Source of the DNA: a virus
Direction: 5' to 3' (one strand)
Length of the DNA: 64,000 nt
Virus record (IMG/VR): IMGVR_UViG_3300035703_000021
Coordinates: 1 to 64,000 of that record
A program made the translations under genes and the position numbers. This document shows positions 1-6,984 of this stretch, piece by piece; position 1 is the stretch's first letter; the number at the start of each line of letters is the position of its first letter. The notes under the pieces are model-generated. The model was not told the origin of the DNA. It was given only the letters and a program-made list of their open reading frames with translations, and did not search any database.

Positions 1-210
1 CCCGACTGGCCCCCCCCCGGCTTTTTCACGACCTCGCGTTTTTCACCCGCGCTAAAAAATGCCGAAGCCTGAAAAACTCAGTGGCCGCCCAGGCCGGGAG
101 GGGGGGTGGCTGTAGGATCGGACCCCCCGGGTGGCCTGGGACCCCTGCCAGACCCCTACGCGCACACGCACTTTTTTTGAATGGGCAATCTGCGATTACA
201 AATCGCCCGA
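1..210. other. no gene seen; low-complexity edge
   Basis: This stretch lies downstream of the metallophosphoesterase gene. It contains a run of nine C, long G and T runs, and no open frame that resembles a protein. A 6-bp perfect inverted repeat (GCGATT/AATCGC, 192-206) lies just after the phosphoesterase stop codon but has no following U tract on the minus strand, so I do not call a terminator. The composition is unlike the neighbouring genes. Confidence 0.5.
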
Positions 211-1020
211 TCACTCCACCTCGATAGTGAGCAACGGGTCGAAGGATAGGTTCAGGCCAGCATTATTGTACCCATTATAGTAACCACGAGGATTGCACAC
301 AACTCTGCAATGATCGCCGATCATGTAGTCAAAGGAGGTGTGGGTGTGGCCATGGGACCAGTAGCGGACCTGGGGATACGCCAGGATGAGCTCATCGAGG
401 TCGGAGACATAGGCGCCATTGGCTATGCCATTGGTCCGATACATAGCCGCCACGGACTGGTAGGAAGGCGCATGGTGCGTTAGCACCCAGACCTTGGCGT
501 CAGGGCCAAGACGCTCCAGTTCAGAAACAATATACGCTTTGGAGGCTTTGTGGAACTTAAGAGTATCGTCCGGGTTCATCTTCCTGTACTTAGGCGTAAT
601 CCTCACCGTCTTGTAGTCGTTCATGCACTGAGCCGCCTCCATCATTTCCAGTGGATTGGCGTTTCTGAAGTCGGTCCACAAGGTGCTGCCGATGAAGTGC
701 CAGTCCCCGATGCTCGCAGTATCGTCCTCCATGAGCCGGATGTTGGATGGAAGCGCCTCCGCAATCGCGCCAAAGGCGCCCTCGTAGTTGTACCCGTACG
801 GCTCGTGGTTGCCGGCCACATAGAGGATGGTGTCAAAGCCCTTAGAGCACTTCTCCAGGAACGCCTGGTACACCTCGCGAAGCCTCCCATCGCGTTTGAG
901 ATGGCGAGCGCACAGTATATCTCCACCAAGAATGAGGAGGTCGCCCTCACCCAAATCTGGCACACCATGCCCCATCTCACAACACTCTAGATGGAGGTCG
1001 CTTACCACTCTGACTCTCAT
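211..1020 (-). CDS. calcineurin-like metallophosphoesterase
   Basis: A 269-residue metal-dependent phosphoesterase; the substrate cannot be read from the sequence. All the hallmark motifs are in order: D8-x-H10 (SDLHLE), GGD at 32-34, GNHEP at 70-74, THHAPS at 181-186 and GHTHT at 224-228, followed by CNPRGY near 242-247. These are the usual ligands of the two-metal site. It is the last gene of a compact minus-strand operon (211-2678), and its ATG overlaps the TGA of the preceding gene (ATGA). Phage members of this superfamily act on nucleotides, RNA ends or phosphoproteins. The length is normal for a single-domain member. A second, unrelated-looking member lies at 45524-46261. Confidence 0.88.
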   Translation of the reverse strand: MRVRVVSDLHLECCEMGHGVPDLGEGDLLILGGDILCARHLKRDGRLREVYQAFLEKCSKGFDTILYVAGNHEPYGYNYEGAFGAIAEALPSNIRLMEDDTASIGDWHFIGSTLWTDFRNANPLEMMEAAQCMNDYKTVRITPKYRKMNPDDTLKFHKASKAYIVSELERLGPDAKVWVLTHHAPSYQSVAAMYRTNGIANGAYVSDLDELILAYPQVRYWSHGHTHTSFDYMIGDHCRVVCNPRGYYNGYNNAGLNLSFDPLLTIEVE

Positions 1021-1286
1021 TGGCTACACTCCAGCTCAGTGGCGATGGCGAGAATCGCCTCACGGATCGCGTCGTTTCTTGCTTCCATGCCTTTGTCCCA
1101 GTCACGATGACCTGTGTACGAAAAGTAAACTTCAGGGGCAACCTGATCCGCAGCAGCTCGCAGGGCGGCGGCGACGGTTGGTGCGTCAAGTTGCCAGCCC
1201 CAATCGCGAATCTGCGGTTGATCGCTTTTGTATAGCGCAAGCACGGCGTCTTTTACTGCCTGCGCGGCGGGGAAGAGGTTAGTCAT
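1017..1286 (-). CDS. small picocyanobacterial protein, PAAQAV/ALRAAADQV family
   Basis: An 89-residue protein of unknown function. It begins MTNLFPAAQAVKDAVLAL and contains AAALRAAADQV, then ends AILAIATELE. This arrangement matches a small protein family that I know only from Synechococcus-type cyanobacteria and their phages. I chose the ATG at 1286 rather than the GTG at 1304 because family members begin with the 'PAAQAV' segment. It overlaps the preceding gene by 8 bases and the following phosphoesterase by 4, so it is cotranscribed. Its N-terminal phrase recurs at 1782-2093. Confidence 0.75.
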   Translation of the reverse strand: MTNLFPAAQAVKDAVLALYKSDQPQIRDWGWQLDAPTVAAALRAAADQVAPEVYFSYTGHRDWDKGMEARNDAIREAILAIATELECSQ

Positions 1287-1515
1287 CGTCGGAAGTCTCT
1301 TCACTTGTTGGTTCAGGTAGTACAGAAAAGTAACCTCTTGCTTCTAAAAGCGTGTAAGCAAAAAGTTCGGCTTTAGAAAAGGTGTCCAGACCAGCATTTA
1401 CCACAAAGGCTTTCTGCTGAATCTCTTGTTCGACTTCCCGCAAGAAATGAGCATAGAAGTAGGTGTTATCTACTTTGACCACCTTAGGTGGGGTTTCTGT
1501 AAGGATCCCAGTCAT
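1279..1515 (-). CDS. hypothetical 78-residue protein
   Basis: An acidic small protein with no recognised domain. Its central part (residues about 20-60) is predicted helical and its tail is rich in Glu, Ser and Asp. The ATG at 1515 overlaps the TGA of the preceding gene (ATGA), which decides the start over the GTG at 1521. Base composition is richer in AT than the flanking genes. Confidence 0.65.
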   Translation of the reverse strand: MTGILTETPPKVVKVDNTYFYAHFLREVEQEIQQKAFVVNAGLDTFSKAELFAYTLLEARGYFSVLPEPTSEETSDDD

Positions 1516-1775
1516 TGGCACCCCCAGAGAGCGAGGGCGTCAACGATTAGAGCGTGTACGCACTCCAGCCCTTCGTCACCACCGTCGTATACAAAGCTGT
1601 GCTCTGCGCACAGATCATCTACCTCGGCAAGCGTCGGCCCTTGCGGCTCGGGCTGGGCCAGGGCGAGGCGGGCGCGATCTACAACGGCCTGAAACCTTGG
1701 GCCATCGTTGGTGTCAATCACATCGTCTTCAATCGCTTGTAGCAGCTCAGCGCACAGTGCTCGGAAGTAAGTCAT
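1512..1775 (-). CDS. small picocyanobacterial protein, FRxLCAEL...PEPQGPT family
   Basis: An 87-residue protein of unknown function. It begins MTYFRALCAELLQAIED, then has VVDRARLALAQPEPQGPT and an acidic C-terminal half. The two phrases and their spacing define a family common in marine Synechococcus and cyanophages. It is a paralogue of the protein at 2090-2332, which shares FR-LCAEL, AR-AL-QPEPQGPT and an acidic tail. The ATG at 1775 follows the 1782-2093 gene by 6 bases. Confidence 0.75.
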   Translation of the reverse strand: MTYFRALCAELLQAIEDDVIDTNDGPRFQAVVDRARLALAQPEPQGPTLAEVDDLCAEHSFVYDGGDEGLECVHALIVDALALWGCQ

Positions 1776-1781
1776 TAGTTT

Positions 1782-2093
1782 TCAGTGGTAGAGGTTTGCA
1801 ATCCGGCCAAAGGCTAAAAGTTGTTCCCCCTTGGCAGTGATTTTAAAGTCGCCACGGCAACCGCAGCCACAGCCGTCGACGAGGCCACGGCGCATGAGCT
1901 GGCGCATCTTGGCCAAGACCAATTTGTCTGGCGTACCAGGTGGCATACAGCGATGAACGTCGCGTTCGTCTTCAAAGAACCAGTTGCACCATTTGCCTTT
2001 GTGGCGCTGCAAGAATTTAAGGATCGGATGGTCCGGAATGTCTTTGCATTGCTTGGGCGCCGCCTGCGCGGCGGGGGAGAAAGGTTCAGTCAT
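1782..2093 (-). CDS. possible winged-helix-like small protein with PAAQA N-terminus
   Basis: A 103-residue protein. The N-terminus (MTEPFSPAAQAAPK) copies the leader of the PAAQAV family seen at 1017-1286. The rest is unrelated: KFLQRHKGKW, MPPGTPDKLVLAKMRQLMRRGLVDGC, CGCRGDFKITAKGEQLL. The last part has the helix-strand-strand pattern of a winged-helix wing ('G-F-IT-KG-LL'), so DNA binding is possible but not shown. Four Cys (CGCGC region) could bind metal. It overlaps the preceding gene as ATGA. Confidence 0.65.
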   Translation of the reverse strand: MTEPFSPAAQAAPKQCKDIPDHPILKFLQRHKGKWCNWFFEDERDVHRCMPPGTPDKLVLAKMRQLMRRGLVDGCGCGCRGDFKITAKGEQLLAFGRIANLYH

Positions 2094-2332
2094 CGTAACT
2101 CCAGTACAGAACGAGCAATGTCAAGGAAAGTTTCTGGGCTGATGTAGTTCCAGTCGTTCTCATTGAAGAGTTCAACCAGTTCCTCATCCGTCGGCCCCTG
2201 CGGCTCGGGCTGAGTCAAAGCGGCTCGGGCGTCGTCAAGGCAGATCCCAAAGACAGTCTTATGCCGCAAGGGCCAGTTGGCTTTTTCCAAACAGTCAACA
2301 AGCTCAGCGCAAAGTGTTCGGAAGTCAGTCAT
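2090..2332 (-). CDS. small picocyanobacterial protein, PEPQGPT family (second copy)
   Basis: An 80-residue protein, MTDFRTLCAELVDCLEKA..., with DDARAALTQPEPQGPTDEEL and an acidic tail. It is the paralogue of 1512-1775. The start at 2332 is chosen because a Shine-Dalgarno GGAG lies 7 bases upstream and family members begin MTDFR; the longer reading from 2398 runs through the preceding gene in another frame. Function unknown. Confidence 0.78.
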   Translation of the reverse strand: MTDFRTLCAELVDCLEKANWPLRHKTVFGICLDDARAALTQPEPQGPTDEELVELFNENDWNYISPETFLDIARSVLELR

Positions 2333-2678
2333 CGAGTTGCTCCAGTGCGCGGCGGATGGCGTCACGGTCACCTTCATTGCCAAATGAATGAACGGCATCT
2401 AGGGCCTTTAGCGCCTGCTCCTTCAAGCTCGGCGGCTTGGGGCGGCGGGCGGCGCGAAGGGAAAAACATGTGCCTGCATAACCACCGCTACCAAGCCACT
2501 CACAGCACGCCTCTAGTTCTTGGTCAGCGCCCCATTGGGCGGCACAGGTGGCGACATAGATGTCTGAATCCTCCTCTTCAATGGACAAGTCGCAATTCCA
2601 CTCCTGAAACCACTGCTGCACCAGCTCCGGCGGTGGGGTGATGGGATGAGAGGAGGCCATGGGGTGGGTTTCTGTCAT
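2325..2678 (-). CDS. small picocyanobacterial protein, HPITPPPELVQQW family
   Basis: A protein of up to 117 residues, function unknown. It contains HPITPPPELVQQW near the N-terminus, AAQWGADQELEACCEWL in the middle, and LRAARRPKPPSLKEQALKALD followed by DAIRRALEQL at the end. These three phrases in this order mark a family found in Synechococcus genomes and cyanophages. The ATG at 2678 lies only 6 bases after the -10 box at 2685-2690. Either the mRNA is nearly leaderless or the real start is the ATG at 2660. It is the first gene of the 211-2678 operon. Confidence 0.78.
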   Translation of the reverse strand: MTETHPMASSHPITPPPELVQQWFQEWNCDLSIEEEDSDIYVATCAAQWGADQELEACCEWLGSGGYAGTCFSLRAARRPKPPSLKEQALKALDAVHSFGNEGDRDAIRRALEQLDD

Positions 2679-2684
2679 GAGACT

Positions 2685-2690
2685 ATTATA
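2685..2690 (-). promoter_or_regulatory. putative -10 box (TATAAT) of the 211-2678 operon
   Basis: A perfect TATAAT read on the minus strand, continuing AGTCTCAT. It sits directly after the terminator at 2695-2717. No convincing -35 box is at the right distance. The same TATAATAGTC context recurs at 31166 and 33374. Confidence 0.55.
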
Positions 2691-2694
2691 CTAC

Positions 2695-2717
2695 GAAAAA
2701 AGCCCCGTCGCCGGGGC
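2695..2717 (-). terminator. rho-independent terminator
   Basis: On the minus strand a perfect stem GCCCCG/CGGGGC with loop GCGA is followed by six T. It ends the operon that finishes with the membrane protein gene at 2730. Confidence 0.88.
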
Positions 2718-2729
2718 CAGTGGACCAGT

Positions 2730-2924
2730 TCACGAGGTGGCTCTCGCCCCTCCTCCGAACAGACACCCGATCAGGAACGCGATGAGGAAGCATTTCCAGA
2801 AGCCGAGCGTAACCCCAAACCACCCGAGCACGATGCCGATCAACCATGCCTGAAAGGCTAGAACACCAAACCCCAGAAGGAGGATGAGGGGAACGCCGAG
2901 AAGAATGAGGGTCTTACGGTTCAT
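2730..2924 (-). CDS. small two-helix membrane protein
   Basis: A 64-residue very hydrophobic protein. Residues about 5-33 and 39-58 can form two membrane helices; the first part reads TLILLGVPLILLLGFGVLAF, and a WFGVTLGFWKCFLIAFLIGC segment follows. Small membrane proteins with a similar FGVTL-FW-CFL segment are common in phages, with no known function. It is cotranscribed with the band-7-like gene (ATGA overlap), and a terminator follows 13 bases after the stop. Confidence 0.72.
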   Translation of the reverse strand: MNRKTLILLGVPLILLLGFGVLAFQAWLIGIVLGWFGVTLGFWKCFLIAFLIGCLFGGGARATS

Positions 2925-3337
2925 TTGTCAACGCTCAAAGTAGGGACGGGCATACCACCCTCGGTGGGAACGTAGATGGTCTTGTTGCCATTCTTCGCCC
3001 CATCTTCCAGGCCGGTGATGTACAGATACTGAAGGTACTCGCGGTTGCCCTTGAGACTGTCGCCGATAATCTGGTTGGCCTGGGCAACGCCCTTGGCCCT
3101 CTCCACTTCCGCCATAGCGAGCTCTTTCGCGGAGTCGAGTTTGGCTTTGGCCTCGAGCACAGCGACCTGGCGGGTGAACTCCGCCTCCTGGAGTTGGGCC
3201 TTACCGTTCAGCGTCTTCGTGTAGACGCCGTACTGCGGCAGGCCAAATCCCAGCAGAGTGATAACCGCCACGCCGGCGATTACAGCGAGGATGGTGGTGG
3301 CGTAGCCGGATTCGTTGCGATTGATGCGATTAGTCAT
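2921..3337 (-). CDS. membrane-anchored coiled-coil protein resembling the C-terminal part of band-7/prohibitin proteins
   Basis: 138 residues. A membrane helix (about 12-32, ATTILAVIAGVAVITLLGFG) precedes a long charged helix rich in Ala, Glu and Lys (45-95, with AKAKLDSAKELAMAEVERAKGVAQAN). It ends YLQYLYITGLED...NKTIYVPTEGG. That helix and the 'YLQYLYI...TIYVPT' ending match the coiled-coil and C-terminal segments of SPFH/band-7 proteins, but the band-7 domain itself is missing. A membrane scaffold role is an inference. Overlaps its neighbours on both sides as ATGA. Confidence 0.6.
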   Translation of the reverse strand: MTNRINRNESGYATTILAVIAGVAVITLLGFGLPQYGVYTKTLNGKAQLQEAEFTRQVAVLEAKAKLDSAKELAMAEVERAKGVAQANQIIGDSLKGNREYLQYLYITGLEDGAKNGNKTIYVPTEGGMPVPTLSVDK

Positions 3338-3612
3338 TGCGAGAGCTCGTTGAGTTTTTCGTAGATTGCGTCGGTGAGCTGGCTGACCAGCTCGGTGAAG
3401 AGTTCGGGTGAGATGTCCTCACCGGAGAACCCGATCTCCTGCTCGATGACGGTGCTGGAGACCAGCACAGCCACCTCCTGGAGGTTATCTGGGTCGGAGA
3501 AGTAACTCTTCATCGCGGCGAAGGCTATGTTGCTCTTGGCCGATACTGACAGGGACATTGGAGACGGAGGGGATAACGTATCAGGGGAGATGATCGAAAA
3601 CGTGTTTGTCAT
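3334..3612 (-). CDS. hypothetical protein
   Basis: 92 residues, acidic, unrecognised. The first 18 residues are rich in Ser, Pro and Thr, and a second ATG at 3558 (MSLSVSAKSN) is an alternative start. The C-terminal half is amphipathic helix (ELFTELVSQLTDAIYEKLNEL). It overlaps the glycosylase gene and the next gene by 4 bases each. Confidence 0.6.
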   Translation of the reverse strand: MTNTFSIISPDTLSPPSPMSLSVSAKSNIAFAAMKSYFSDPDNLQEVAVLVSSTVIEQEIGFSGEDISPELFTELVSQLTDAIYEKLNELSQ

Positions 3613-4118
3613 AAGGATTTCTTATCCCAGCCACTGAGGCTCGATTTCTCATCCACTCTATACCGAGTTGGGATCGGATCGCCCATCCTCCAGCCACTTC
3701 CCCATCTGGCCAGGAAGAGGCTCAGCGGGCCGTCATTGACCGCCTCCGGCCTATCGCCTCTGACGAAGATACACCAGGAGTCGTAGGCGTACTGACCGCA
3801 TCCATAGAGGTCCCGTGGGTCGGCGCCCGGGGCGCTTCCATCCCAAGTGAGGTACCCGAGGGACATGCCCCTCAGCCTCTTGGCCTTCACATTCATGAAA
3901 CCAAACGGCTTCAGCAGCTCCTCGAGCGAAGAATCGGACTGACTCAATGCCTTGGCATCCGGCCACCTCCCGAATAGGTCGTAGAGCGTATGATCCCAGG
4001 CCACGGTGCGCCGGGACTGATTAAGCAGAATAGCGGCCACGAGGATATGCCAGGCCGTAGGCAGAGCCTCCTGGACGAGCCATCCGCCCCTCGGGTACGG
4101 ACCCTGCGCGCTAGTCAC
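3609..4118 (-). CDS. HhH-GPD DNA glycosylase, MBD4-like
   Basis: 169 residues. The core matches HhH-GPD base-excision glycosylases of the MBD4 branch: AWHILVAAILLNQSRRTVAW, LFGRWPDAKALSQ, LEELLKPFGFMNVKAKRL, then DLYGCGQYAYDSWCIF. In MBD4 the equivalent 'G-G-YG-DS--IF' Asp is catalytic, and it is present here. MBD4 removes T or U opposite G, arising from deaminated 5-methyl-C or C. The start is a GTG at 4118 with a strong AGGAGG 6 bases upstream; it overlaps the stop of the preceding gene. The longer frame to 4262 only runs antiparallel to that gene's coding sequence. There is no iron-sulfur Cys cluster, as in MBD4. Confidence 0.72.
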   Translation of the reverse strand: MTSAQGPYPRGGWLVQEALPTAWHILVAAILLNQSRRTVAWDHTLYDLFGRWPDAKALSQSDSSLEELLKPFGFMNVKAKRLRGMSLGYLTWDGSAPGADPRDLYGCGQYAYDSWCIFVRGDRPEAVNDGPLSLFLARWGSGWRMGDPIPTRYRVDEKSSLSGWDKKSL

Positions 4119-4356
4119 GCAGCACCTCCTGGCACCTTCGGATCTGCTCGAGGGGCGTGTAGGTGAACCAGATGTGCAGCGCCTGGGGCACCGGGAGTTT
4201 CTCGGCGTAGAACTCGTAGAGGAGTTCGTCGGGCACACGCCAGGCGGTCGGGCCTCCCTCATCGTCCCAGGCGCGGATGTACGCCGACAGCGATGGATAG
4301 GAGCGGATGAACGGATCGTCGTCGATGAGCGCCTCGAGTACTTCGATGGGGTTCAT
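4111..4356 (-). CDS. hypothetical protein
   Basis: 81 residues, acidic, no recognised domain. It contains DDDPFIRSYPSLSAYIRAWDDEGG and a helical C-terminus with LEQIRRCQEVL. The ATG at 4356 overlaps the TGA of the preceding gene (TGATG). Its 3' end carries the Shine-Dalgarno of the glycosylase gene. Confidence 0.62.
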   Translation of the reverse strand: MNPIEVLEALIDDDPFIRSYPSLSAYIRAWDDEGGPTAWRVPDELLYEFYAEKLPVPQALHIWFTYTPLEQIRRCQEVLRD

Positions 4357-4616
4357 CACTTGCTCACCTCAGCGTCTTTGGCACCGCTGCCTTCGGCAAC
4401 AACTGGAATGCGCCACTTCATATCCACGTCGTAACCCTCGGCGAGGGAGTAGGAGATTTGGGCCAGGCGGTGAAGCTCGGCCAGATCGTCACAGGGGATG
4501 GCGACCGTGCCTCCCTCCTCCGACTCGAGGGCGATGGAGTTGGTCCCGGCGTCGAACACGACGGACACTAGGTTCTCCCACGAGCCGATGGACGGAACAG
4601 CGGTTTGGTTGGCCAT
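4356..4616 (-). CDS. hypothetical protein
   Basis: 86 residues beginning MANQTAVPSIGSWENLVSV. The pattern of short strands (LVSVVFDAG, SIALESEEGGTVAIP) followed by a helix suggests a small beta-rich domain; no family recognised. The start at 4616 is chosen because the upstream ATG at 4658 lies inside the -10 box at 4654-4659 and would not be on the transcript. It is the first gene of the 2730-4616 operon. Confidence 0.6.
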   Translation of the reverse strand: MANQTAVPSIGSWENLVSVVFDAGTNSIALESEEGGTVAIPCDDLAELHRLAQISYSLAEGYDVDMKWRIPVVAEGSGAKDAEVSK

Positions 4617-4653
4617 GAAGATCAGGTAGTCAGTAGTATCCACCCACCATTCT

Positions 4654-4683
4654 ATCATAGCACAAAGGCCCCTGTAAAGGGGC
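4654..4683 (-). promoter_or_regulatory. terminator hairpin followed by -10 box
   Basis: On the minus strand a GCCCCT/AGGGGC stem (4668-4683, loop TTAC) with a weak T tract is followed 8 bases later by TATGAT (4654-4659) in the context TGCTATGAT, an extended -10. It separates the gene at 4732 from the operon starting at 4616. Confidence 0.55.
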
Positions 4684-4731
4684 TGTGGGCCAGCCTGCGG
4701 ACTGGCCATGGCACCTCAGTGCCTCGGCGCC

Positions 4732-4977
4732 TCAGAGCTTGCCACCCACCACGCCGTCGTACTTCCGGGCGCCATCGGCACTATCGCCCCACCCCTCCTG
4801 TAGCCCTTTGAGGTAGAACCGCGTGGCGGCAACGCACATCTCCAGCGTCAGAGATGTGATAAGCTCCCGATCTTCCGCCACTAAGCAGGAGACATACGTT
4901 CCCCAGCGCTGCTTCCGTACCGTGAAGGTCTCGTCGTAGGGCCCGAGCGTCTCCGATGCTTTGATCTCGTTGGTCAT
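4732..4977 (-). CDS. hypothetical protein
   Basis: 81 residues, MTNEIKASETLGPYDETFTV..., no recognised domain. One Cys-containing helix (LTLEMCVAATRFYLKGL) is visible. The gene stands between the kinase gene and the terminator at 4668-4683. The 128 bases upstream of it hold only a hydrophobic reading frame that lacks a sensible end (see the rejected list). Confidence 0.58.
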   Translation of the reverse strand: MTNEIKASETLGPYDETFTVRKQRWGTYVSCLVAEDRELITSLTLEMCVAATRFYLKGLQEGWGDSADGARKYDGVVGGKL

Positions 4978-5105
4978 AATTCTGGTCGTTCCAGTGCCGG
5001 ATCACTCCGGCCACAATAAAGATGTTAGTTGCTAAGTACGTAGTGAAGATGAGGGTGCGGATCACCGCCACCCTATCCGACTCTCGGTCGCAGGGCGAAG
5101 CCTTC

Positions 5106-5672
5106 TCACCGAGCGCCAGAGCCCACAGACGCCAGCGCGTGTATGCAGGCCGCTTGGGCCTTTTGTGTTTCCGATCCGTGGAGGATGGTGAATGTCTTCC
5201 CATTTCTTGCCAGATAGTCTTTCAGGAACTCATCGAACTCCGCCGCCTGCTCCGCGGTCTCGTAGCGGCCGCGGGGGTCGAACGCCCCGTCGCGGTGGAG
5301 GACGTAATCTAAGTACCTCACGGTGCCGTCGGAGGCGGATACGTTGTAGTAGGAGTTGGCGGCCGCGGTGACGTAACTCCCGGCCTCTCCGTTGTGCCAC
5401 TCCGCGTAGGCGCCGGCGAGCATGACAGGGGAGTCGGTGACGATGTAATCAACCTTGCCGTAGAGCAGGGACTCGTAGGCGGACTGCTTGCCGAGGAGGT
5501 ATATCTGGTCGGTGGGGCGGACCTGTTTGCCTGACCACGCCCAGAGTTTGACATACTCGCGGACTAACTCAACGTGAAGGCCCTGCATCTTCATGTGGGC
5601 GAAGAGCAAAGCCGCCACGGTGGATTTGCCGACCCCGCTCCCGCCGTAGAGGTTGATGACGGTGGTGGTCAT
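5106..5672 (-). CDS. P-loop nucleotide or nucleoside kinase
   Basis: 188 residues. Walker A is GGSGVGKST at 10-18. A TDSPV segment near residue 79 resembles the D-x-(S/R)-P motif of deoxynucleoside and NadR-type kinases, and RYETAEQAAEFDEFLKDYL follows as in phage AAA_28-type ATPases. The substrate is unknown. Given the nucleotide-metabolism genes elsewhere, a deoxynucleotide kinase, possibly for a modified nucleotide, is a reasonable guess but unproven. The ATG overlaps the stop of the preceding gene (ATGA). Confidence 0.7.
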   Translation of the reverse strand: MTTTVINLYGGSGVGKSTVAALLFAHMKMQGLHVELVREYVKLWAWSGKQVRPTDQIYLLGKQSAYESLLYGKVDYIVTDSPVMLAGAYAEWHNGEAGSYVTAAANSYYNVSASDGTVRYLDYVLHRDGAFDPRGRYETAEQAAEFDEFLKDYLARNGKTFTILHGSETQKAQAACIHALASVGSGAR

Positions 5673-6163
5673 TTGCTTGGGTAGGGCGCTGGTTTAATAT
5701 CGAGGTAGTTGGCAATCGCCTTGAGGTGGTTGAGTAGCTCGTAGGCGCCATTCCCATCCACCGGGCCGTGGGGTGAGGTGCAGTGGTTCTCGAGCCTCCA
5801 CAGTTCGTGGGCTACGCGTTTCTGAACCTCAGGCCCCATGAACTTAACCTGGCAGAAGTCGCTCTCATCCAGCTCCATGGGGGCGGGGGCAACGCTCTCT
5901 CCGTAGGTCTCCAGGATGTGCCTGGCCACCTTCTTGGCCATCTCGGGGGTCGCGATGCAGAGCGTCTCGGTGGCGCGTCCGTCTTTCGACTCGATGAAAG
6001 CGCCGTCGTCATCGAGTGAGATCTCGATGCGCTCCTCCCGAAGCTCGTAGTCAGTGCGCCGTCCGGTGTCCTCGTCGTCGTCGACTATGTAGTACTTCTG
6101 CCGGAAGACTTTGATGGTGGATTCGTGGATGGTGGGATCGTTGTGGTCTGGGATGTTTGCCAT
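5669..6163 (-). CDS. hypothetical acidic protein
   Basis: 164 residues, pI clearly acidic (VDDDEDTGRR, EISLDDDGAF). A central helix (TPEMAKKVARHILETYGE) and a C-terminal helix pair (PEVQKRVAHELWRLENHC, AYELLNHLKAIANYLDI) are visible. No family recognised. Cotranscribed with the kinase. Confidence 0.62.
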   Translation of the reverse strand: MANIPDHNDPTIHESTIKVFRQKYYIVDDDEDTGRRTDYELREERIEISLDDDGAFIESKDGRATETLCIATPEMAKKVARHILETYGESVAPAPMELDESDFCQVKFMGPEVQKRVAHELWRLENHCTSPHGPVDGNGAYELLNHLKAIANYLDIKPAPYPSK

Positions 6164-6196
6164 AGCGAGACTGTAATTGTTAAGAGAATGTTAAGA

Positions 6197-6490
6197 TCAG
6201 CGGTTGCGGAAGCTCTCCAGGTACTCGTTCATCTCCTCCAGATGCCGCGGAGTGTGCACTCTCAGATACGGAGTGTACTTGAGATGGGAGTTGCCATTGT
6301 GCACCCAGTGTCGCATGAGCTCCTCATCCCCGCCGAACTGGATGGCGAGATTGTCGTAGAGACGGATAAGCCCGATGGGGTTGGGGTTGGGGAGATTGGG
6401 GTCGAGCCCCAGCGCTGCGACAACCTCCCGTACGGCGTTATTGATGATTCGTCTGTCTTCTTCTGAGAGGGGTAAGCGTTCGGCTTCCAT
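6197..6490 (-). CDS. possible MbcA/ParS/Xre-type antitoxin-like domain protein
   Basis: 97 residues. The order 'LGLDPNLPNPNPIGLIRLYDNLAIQFGGDEELMRHWVH', then a short 'P' segment and a C-terminal helix (LEEMNEYLESFRNR), resembles the all-helical antitoxin and toxin-binding domain in which a conserved W, N and P stretch follows a gly-rich turn. This is a weak similarity from memory. No RES-type toxin partner is seen next to it. The start at 6490 has GGAG 4 bases upstream. Confidence 0.42.
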   Translation of the reverse strand: MEAERLPLSEEDRRIINNAVREVVAALGLDPNLPNPNPIGLIRLYDNLAIQFGGDEELMRHWVHNGNSHLKYTPYLRVHTPRHLEEMNEYLESFRNR

Positions 6491-6984
6491 TTAGCTCCGG
6501 TGAGTGTAGATATGAGAAAGCGGCGGATGGGGTGGAGGGTGGACTCGGTCTCCACTATAATCCCTTCCCACTCCCACTGGCCCGTGGGTTGGCCACTTCG
6601 CGCAGTGATCGAGAGCCGGGCGGAGGGGAAGGGGATTACAGTGCCCAGGCCCACGAACCCGCTCGTGTTCACGGTGAACTGCGGCGAACCACCGGTCCCG
6701 ATGACGAGGTCGTTACCGTACCCGGTGGTCAGGTTCTCCCCCGCGCTGAAGGTGCGCTCCAGCTCCGAGGCGACCCGGCGCTCCTCTATGTGTTCGGGTA
6801 TGAGAACATGCTCCTCCTCCCACCACCACGACAGCGCGCCCCAGAAGTCGCCGGGAGCGTTTTCGCCAATCCGGCGCCCGAAGCGCGACTCAGCGGCCAA
6901 GCGTATAAGCGCAGCGCCCACCACCAACCGGCGTATGAGCCTGGGGTTAGAAGGGCAGGCCTGGAAGGGTGTCGTAAGGGCCAT
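6262..6984 (-). CDS. hypothetical protein; 3' end uncertain
   Basis: The frame encodes a protein-like N-terminal part (to about residue 160) with SRFGRRIGENAPGDFWGALS, WWWEEEHVLIPEHIEE and GYGNDLVIGTGGSPQFTV. No domain recognised. The last 76 codons are read antiparallel-like through the better-supported gene at 6197-6490 and look non-protein (Ser/Thr-rich). The true end is therefore either near 6490, after a sequence error or frameshift (a TAA lies in another frame at the 6490 start), or at 6262. The start at 6984 overlaps the preceding gene by 38 bases. Confidence 0.4.
   Translation of the reverse strand: MALTTPFQACPSNPRLIRRLVVGAALIRLAAESRFGRRIGENAPGDFWGALSWWWEEEHVLIPEHIEERRVASELERTFSAGENLTTGYGNDLVIGTGGSPQFTVNTSGFVGLGTVIPFPSARLSITARSGQPTGQWEWEGIIVETESTLHPIRRFLISTLTGAKWKPNAYPSQKKTDESSITPYGRLSQRWGSTPISPTPTPSGLSVSTTISPSSSAGMRSSCDTGCTMATPISSTLRI

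Noticed and set aside
192-206. GCGATT/AATCGC inverted repeat as terminator of the first operon
   Set aside because: On the minus strand it is followed by mixed sequence, then A-rich rather than T-rich DNA.
26-214. 62-codon minus-strand frame
   Set aside because: GTG start, Pro/Arg/Ala-rich translation of low-complexity DNA with no protein character.
4978-5105. Hydrophobic minus-strand frame (VIRTLIFTTYLATNIFIVAG) with a GTG start
   Set aside because: It looks like a membrane segment, but the frame runs on for about 200 bases through the gene at 4732-4977. A real small membrane gene would need a frameshift. Worth a look if the region is re-sequenced.
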